Origin: Adiantum capillus-veneris
Lineage: Eukaryota; Streptophyta; Polypodiopsida; Polypodiales; Pteridaceae
Length of the DNA: 64,000 nt
Assembly: GCA_014529385.2 (NCBI GenBank)
Contig: CM043969.1
Coordinates: 68,582,676 to 68,646,675, forward strand
Reading direction: 5' to 3'
Each line of letters opens with the position of its first letter. Position 1 is the stretch's first letter. A program made the position numbers and the translations under genes. Shown piece by piece: positions 58,231 to 64,000 of this stretch. Below the pieces are notes generated by a model. That model did no database searches. It was not told where the DNA came from and saw only the letters and a program-made list of their open reading frames with translations.

Positions 58231-58590
58231 GGTGGGTGCAGGACAAGGACCAAGGAAGTGTGGAGTCAATGCATGCCGGCGTGTGTCACCTGTACTAGGG
58301 CCTCTAACTTGTGAAGGAGGAGTTGAATGTAAGGAGTGGAATTAGCACACGTCTGTGTGCAATATTTTCCAAGGCAATGGGTGTGGTACCTTAGCAAAGG
58401 GCTCTATACTTAAGCTCAACATCCAGGTGGTAGGATAGCGAGAAACGAAGTTTGCAATAATTGCACACCGGCATGTGGCACTTGCACAACTTCTGACTTC
58501 TGAAGGAGGAGTTGAACGTAAAGAGTGGATCAACACAAGCTGGCGTGCTATATTTGAAATGGAAACGATGCCAATTTTGGTGTAGCTGCA
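58211..58590. repeat. Degenerate tandem duplication, unit about 195 bp
   Basis: AAGCTCAACA followed by AGGTGG and later GAAGGAGGAGTTGAA occurs at 58215-58327 and again at 58412-58516. Confidence 0.7.
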
Positions 58591-58927
58591 AAACACCTAG
58601 CATAGTTCTACTAAGCTTGGCTACTATGCCTCGTGTGACCATAAATGGGGCATAGTTATTATTAAATTAATTGATAGCTATTTTCTTACCAAATAAATTA
58701 ATTGCTAACTAAATCCTTACCAGTTATTTGTAACTATACCTACTATGCCCTTGTGCATAGTCATTGGCTTGACAACGATGTCATCATGGTCACCTGATAC
58801 AAATCATGAGAAGTTGATGCAGTTGCCACTTTTTGCTAGAGATCAAGCATGAAATATTGCATCAGATTTTTTTTAATGCAATTGATACGTTGCATGTCTA
58901 TTTTTTCTGTGCATTGATGGCATGCAC

Positions 58928-58928
<1 letters not shown>
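58591..58928. other. Unassigned sequence
   Basis: No gene recognised. Confidence 0.3.

Positions 58929-59000
<72 letters not shown>
58929..59000. repeat. (GA)n microsatellite
   Basis: About 72 bases of GA. Confidence 0.98.
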
Positions 59001-59003
<3 letters not shown>

Positions 59004-60888
59004 GAGGGGGGGACACAGAGGTCTATAGGGCCCCTTCAAGAGGAATAAATGTGTTGCAACCTTTTCTCATGGAGTCTTTTGGCCAATGTTGCACCATGCA
59101 ATCCTTTGTAGTGCTCATTTAATTTACCTCATTCCTAATCTCACTTACCATGCAGGGGAACCGACTCTTACATTTGCAAACTATGAAAATTTTGGCATAG
59201 TCATAGAAGGGATGCATAGTTCTACTAGGTCAACATAGTTGCAAGCGCATGAATGTGCATGCTTTGGACTCTAACCTTAATATTGAACCATCACATGGGT
59301 TAGATGAATAGTTTTGCTTATTCATTATGCTAGTATCATTATTCTCCATAGCAAAATGTTTCGTTGGGAAAGAAGTTGCAAATGATGACAACGTTGAAGC
59401 CCATGCAACGTCCAAGGAGTCGTGAGGCAACTTGTCCTTGAAGACTACATTCTACTGCGAATTTACGCTCCTTTAATAACTCCTAAACATTCATAATTGT
59501 GTCCTTTATTGGGTTTTCAAACTCAACAGAATTGGAATTGACAACCTTTACATATACTGTTTTGTTGACAACATGTTGCATTTTAGATTGGTTTGGCTCA
59601 ATCAATGTAGATGAAGCTTCCTATTTAAATTCAATTTTATTGTCACTCTAGGGTTGCATTGCAGAATGGCCCTTGTCAAGAGACTTTGGCAATATAGATA
59701 ATTTTTTTATTTTTGACTCTCAGGATCTACCTATCGATAATCATTATGGTCATATTACACAGTAGATACATTTGATAGTGTGCCAGGATGGTGGCTTGTT
59801 TGGTTCTTACATATTTTATATTATAAGCAATGCACCATTGACTACATGTGTGAAGTTTGTGAAGGGAACCAGGGCATTGGTTCAAAGAGGTACACTTGAA
59901 ATATGGGGAGGATGTCCTTCTTCCAGGTATAGCCTATTGATTTGGTTTCCAAAACTAGTCTTATTTTCATGTTGTAGTAATGCATGCAAATGGCCATGCC
60001 TTGTCCTGATGTGTTGCCATTGTTGAGGATTTACATTACCATTGCTTAGAACTTTAGAGTGGGTGTTTGCAATTATTCATGGGCTCCAGTTCACAAGATC
60101 ATGTCTCACACATGCTCTAATAGTACATTATACTCTCATGGGGGAAAGAGCGTGTCATGGGCTGCACATTTATGGGTCTTCTCTTCGGTGGATTTCACAT
60201 GGGATCCACTTCTCTATCTTGGTGGGAAATTTTTGCTAAGGACCATGGCATCAATTTGGCATTCTTGACAATTACATATTCTTGATGCCTACTTATTATG
60301 GCATCTATGATAGGTGTGTATTAATTGTTCAATTTCATGCTTCATAAATACACGTGCTCTCTTAATTATTTCTCCGATTTGTATTCGCTCGGGAAATATT
60401 GCTTGGACTATGGTAAGACTCTGCAAGCGCTCCAGTATGATGCTCACACCTCCACTTGACGCCTTGAGATTTTAGGCAATTGTTAGCTTAGTTCAAAGAT
60501 TGTTTCCTATCAAGATTTTGTTTGCAAAGAAACCAAAGAGTAACTATGTAGATGTCTCACTTATTATTGTTATGCAGATACACGTAACTGAGCGAGAAGG
60601 TATGATGCTCACACCTCCACTTGACCGGACTTGACATTTTGGGCGATTGCTAGCTAAGTTTAGAGATTGTTTCCTATTAAGATTATGTTTGAAAAGCAGC
60701 CAAGGAGTAACTATCTAGATGTTGCACTTATTATTATTATGTAGATACATGTAATTGAGCGAGAAGGTGATATCCTTCTCTTACTAATAGGATAAGAAGA
60801 AATTGGCATAGTGTGATTGATCTTGTACATGAGAGAGAAGGCGCTTGGTCGTCCTGATGTTCCAAACTGAGTATACTATTAGGTTATA
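59001..60888. other. Unassigned region
   Basis: No recognisable coding sequence. A degenerate duplication occurs around 60430-60600 and 60600-60770 (shared strings TATGATGCTCACACCTCCAC and GATTGTTTCCTAT). Confidence 0.4.
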
Positions 60889-61095
60889 GTAGAGAAATGC
60901 AGACAAGAATGTTTGACCCAATGGCACCAGCAAGAAGGAAATTGGTGTTTTCAACCAACATTGTAGAGGCATCTTTAGCCATTGATGGAATCTACTATGT
61001 ACTAGGTCTAGGTTTTGCTAGCAAAATGTCTCTAAACCCAAGCTTGGGTTTGACTCACTTGTCATCATGCCCACTTCTCAAGATTTTGCAAATAA
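60889..61095 (+). pseudogene. DEAH-box RNA helicase fragment (PRP22/DHX8-like)
   Basis: The plus frame reads SREMQTRMFDPMAPARRKLV, FSTNIVEASLAIDGIYYVLG, then LNPSLGLTHL. This matches the motif V region of splicing DEAH helicases (family form ATNIAEASLTIDGIYYV, then PGF and YNP..G..SL). Key residues are changed (NIVEAS, IDGIYYVLG), and the expected RAGRAGR motif VI is not present downstream, so it is a fragment or decayed exon. The sequence just before it (TTATAG) could be a splice acceptor. Confidence 0.75.
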
Positions 61096-61229
61096 AAGAG
61101 CAATCAAAACAGGACTATGATTTTCTATCACATTTACAAGAAGAGTGTATGGGAAAACAATACATTCAACAAAACTTCAAGGTCTTCACAACTAAAGAAT
61201 GTGATTTTGTGTGGAGATCTCACTAGAAA

Positions 61230-61745
61230 TCATCAACATAGTGATGGAAATTGCATGTTCAACATGATAGAATAAGTGAATGCAACAAATGACATGATGG
61301 AGAAAGAAGTATTTAAAATGGTGGAAAATGACCTGCTGGCGGAAATGGAAAAAGATATGATGATGAAGATCGTAGCACACATGATTGCCACATTGGTGGG
61401 AATCGTGACACATATGGTCGAGATGATAGTATAAGTTAATATGATAATTGACATTATGACACAAGTGAGTATGACAACTAACATGATGGTCATCATGGTA
61501 GTCATGAGCTACTTGCAAAACATAGAGAAGACATGATGATGGATGTTGCAACAACACACATGATCAACGTATTTATGGAAATTGAGATAGATATGGTTGG
61601 GATGATAGCACAAGTGAACATAACAACGGACAAGATGGTGGATGACTTAGAACAGATGAAGATGCTCACCACAATATACATGGGCTATTAATTAGAAGAA
61701 ATTGGAGAAGATATGATGATGTACATTGTAGCAGATGTGATCGAC
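61230..61745 (+). repeat. Low-complexity degenerate repeat (GAT/ATG/CAT rich)
   Basis: Sequence rich in ATGAT, GACAT and GGAAAT words. One plus-strand register reads like a Tyr/Gly/Arg/Asp/His-rich protein region (GNRDTYGRDD, SEYDN) broken by stops. It follows the DEAH helicase fragment and could be part of the same transduced gene, but that is only a guess. Confidence 0.4.
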
Positions 61746-61754
61746 ACATTGATG

Positions 61755-62593
61755 TGTCATGAAAATTAATTTCTTACCTTCTAAAAGTATTTTCTATATT
61801 AATTTGGCCACTTAAGTCGAAGGAAAATAGAAGAGAACAAGTGGAATAAATTAAGTGCTTATGGACGAGCCCAATCATATTGAGAAGCCTTGATCAAGGG
61901 TACAAGATAAAGGAGACGACCTAAAGCAATTATAGGAGTCTAAAAATAGAAATTAGATGTGCTAAGTTCAAGTTATTAGAATAACTCTTTAGACTCCAAG
62001 TACGAAGTTTGGGAAGCTTTAAGGTAAATTGTCTAACTTGCCACATATTATCTAAATTTAGTAAGTTTTAGAAGTAGCTTGGTGGCACTTCCAAATCACT
62101 TTGCTAAGGTTTCTCATAATAAGTGAAGTTTAAAAGCACACATGCGAGTTTTATTTTTTCCAAAGTTCATCGTAACTTAGCAAGTCCTAAACTAGCAAAG
62201 TAGACTATAGCCCGGTTCAGTTTCATGAAGGTTTGTGCAAAGGTCTTGCACCCAAGAAAATCAATTTAAAGGGTAAGTTTAAGCTTTTAATAAAAAGGAA
62301 AAAGCTATAGTCTAGGGTCCAAAATTAGGTTCCTAATTTAGCAGGTTCTAAATCAGTAGGCAGGTTGTAGCCAAGGTGAGCTTCATCAAGTACCCCAAGG
62401 TTTGTGAAAATGTCTTGTACCCGAGCTAATAAAATTAAAGGGTAAGTTTATGGTTTTTAATATATAAAAGAGAAAAGCTTAAGTCGAGGGTTAGATCAAC
62501 CATTACTCATTTAGAAAGTTGACTCTAGTAATTTATTAATATTGGCTAGATCACATGTTCAAAGTGGCACTTACTTGCTTTATGTGAAGTCAG

Positions 62594-62626
<33 letters not shown>

Positions 62627-62741
62627 ACTTGCCAAGAAGGGTCCAAGGAAGGAGGGGCCAAGTTTTTCAAGTATAGCAAGCTTAGACAAGTGTATGTGAG
62701 CATGCATGATATGCATTATGGAGTGTTTACTTATCATTGGT
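61755..62741 (+). mobile_element. Chromovirus LTR copy, plus strand, truncated
   Basis: Inverted partner of 17453-18523: starts TGTCATGAAAAT and shares order of features up to GGAGTGTTTACTTATCATTGG (62721-62741). The last 150 bp of the other copy is missing because a copia fragment follows. Contains a GT tract (62596-62624). No chromovirus coding sequence adjoins. Confidence 0.75.
62596..62624. repeat. (GT)n microsatellite
   Basis: About 29 bases of GT inside the LTR. The other LTR copy has the complementary CA tract at 17742-17762. Confidence 0.97.
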
Positions 62742-62751
62742 ATCCATGTAA

Positions 62752-63317
62752 AGGGTACTGCACAGCAAAAAGGCATGTATCATGAAGAGTTTTTTCCCCC
62801 ACTTGTTGAAAGACTATTGTGCATTTTCTATGTGCTTTGGCAGCTCATTCTAGATGGGATATACATCAATCAAACATTCTTACTACTTTCTTCAATGGTA
62901 CATATCTGAGGAAGTTTATGTAATGCAGCCTCGCGGTTTTGTCATTAATGGAGAAAGTGTGCAAATGTAAGAAAGATTTGTATGGGATGTAGCAATCTCC
63001 TCGTGCTTAGTATGAGAAAGTTGAAACTCATTTGGTTAAACGAGGCTTTTGTAACAATAGAATAGAAAGAAATTTGTATGTAAAGTGTGAGGGTGATGTA
63101 TTTCTCATATTGTTCTGTATCTGAACAAGTTGCTGATCACTGGTCCGAATGAGGCACATTATGCTAAATTTAAGGTTGGTCTGAATGCTACTTTCAAGAT
63201 CAATTATTTGGGGTTGTTGCGTCATTACTTGGGCATATAGTTTAAGTAGTGTGATGGTGGTATTGCCTTGTGTCAAACAAGTTATATAAAGACATTGCTA
63301 TGTAAGTTTGGACTTGG
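62752..63317 (+). pseudogene. Decayed copia RT fragment
   Basis: The nucleotide sequence matches the RT part of the intact copia (roughly 51061-51620) closely: both carry, for example, GAGGAAGTTTATGTAA and GCAGCCTCGCGGTTTTGTCAT. Many stops and small deletions interrupt it, and the YVDD region is destroyed. It ends at TGTAAGTTTGGACTTGG where another repeat begins. No LTRs adjoin. Confidence 0.9.
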
Positions 63318-64000
63318 GGCATTAGGAAAATTTTTTATTCTGAAATGGGCCCTATAAGGACTTTGACTTTCTCCCTATTGTCCAAAACGGGCGCACGGTA
63401 AAATTTTTACAAGTGACATCAAAACTTGTCGAACCTTTTGGCTTTAGAATGTACTCATTGAGACCTATCCACTGGTATATAGCATGCCATCAGTTTACTT
63501 ATATTCTAGAAGATTCCATTTTTTGATGTGACAACTCCATCTTATAAATGGAAGTTCTCCCCACATTTGAGCTTCAGTGGGGAGGCCATATCTTCTACAA
63601 TCCACCTTCAAATTTTTAAGTGTTTGTGGATTTAGAACCTACTTTCTAAGATCTTTTCAATGATATGTTGGTTGATAGGGTTTTGACAAAGCATTTATGT
63701 ACTTCACCGGATTGCCCACTTTGAACAAGAGAGGAAAAGGCAAACCTCCTTATCCCGAGGGATTCACTATTAATAATGGGGGGATTTCACCTACGTGCAT
63801 CAAAATTAGAGAAACACCCTATGTACGGTATCTTACATGCTAACCTACCCCCCTACATACGGACAAGATATCGACGTTCTTGCATTGAGCCATCCCCCCT
63901 CATACGGATTTCGTACGCAATGTAATGACCCACTATTTTATGTATACTAGTAACATAACAATTTTAGAAGCACATGCTTTTGCAAAAATACATGTTGAAT
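63318..64000. other. Unassigned repeat start and flanking sequence
   Basis: Begins with GCATTAGGAAAATTTT, shared with the insertion at 56707. No gene is recognised to the window end. Confidence 0.35.

Noticed and set aside
61192..61557. His- and Met-rich minus-strand reading frames
   Set aside because: They arise from a degenerate ATG/CAT repeat; no domain and no start context.

Overview
This is 64 kb of repeat-dominated nuclear DNA from a land plant with a large genome. The evidence is plant-type Ty1/copia and Athila-like Ty3 retrotransposons, initiator-Met and Asp tRNA primer sites, many long (GA)n tracts, and processed fragments of eukaryotic genes (ribosomal protein L27a, DEAD- and DEAH-box helicases). 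I found no intact host gene. The lineage cannot be fixed from this sequence alone.

Layout. 0.6-8.6 kb is a large inverted repeat (arms 606-5058 and 6778-8640), full of GA/CT microsatellites. 8.6-17.4 kb is the 5' part of an Athila-like Ty3 element, called H here, with a defective copia element (10812-15401) inside its leader. 17.4-19.3 kb is the 3' end of a chromovirus on the minus strand. 19.6-20.8 kb is an LTR element 3' end joined to a DEAD-box helicase fragment. 21-26 kb is mostly unassigned with local duplications. 26.5-27.1 kb is a ribosomal protein L27a pseudogene. 27.8-55.0 kb is a three-level nest: a Tnt1-like copia (minus strand) was split by a giant 25 kb Athila-like element G (28607-53475, 5-bp target duplication ACAAT), whose 3' LTR was then split by a young, apparently complete copia (47502-52694, identical 227-bp LTRs, target duplication AGTAG, 1433-codon open frame). 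56.2-58.2 kb is the 3' end of another copia on the plus strand. 58-64 kb holds a DEAH-box helicase fragment, an inverted second copy of the chromovirus LTR and a decayed copia reverse-transcriptase fragment.

The most unusual system is in elements G and H. Both carry arrays of 20-32 bp near-perfect palindromes spaced mostly about 285 bp apart. G uses ACATCCTACGCGTAGGATGT as its core; H uses an unrelated palindrome, TAAATAATCGTGATTATTTA. In G one array lies in the 5' leader before gag and a second lies between pol and a large extra reading frame; the spacers have diverged far more than the palindromes. G also shows a tandem 126-codon duplication of the integrase zinc-binding domain, a second retropepsin-like domain after the integrase, and a long coiled-coil ORF in the envelope position. 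G is decayed by stops and frameshifts; its palindromes are mostly intact, and several variants at their CGCG centres look like CpG deamination.
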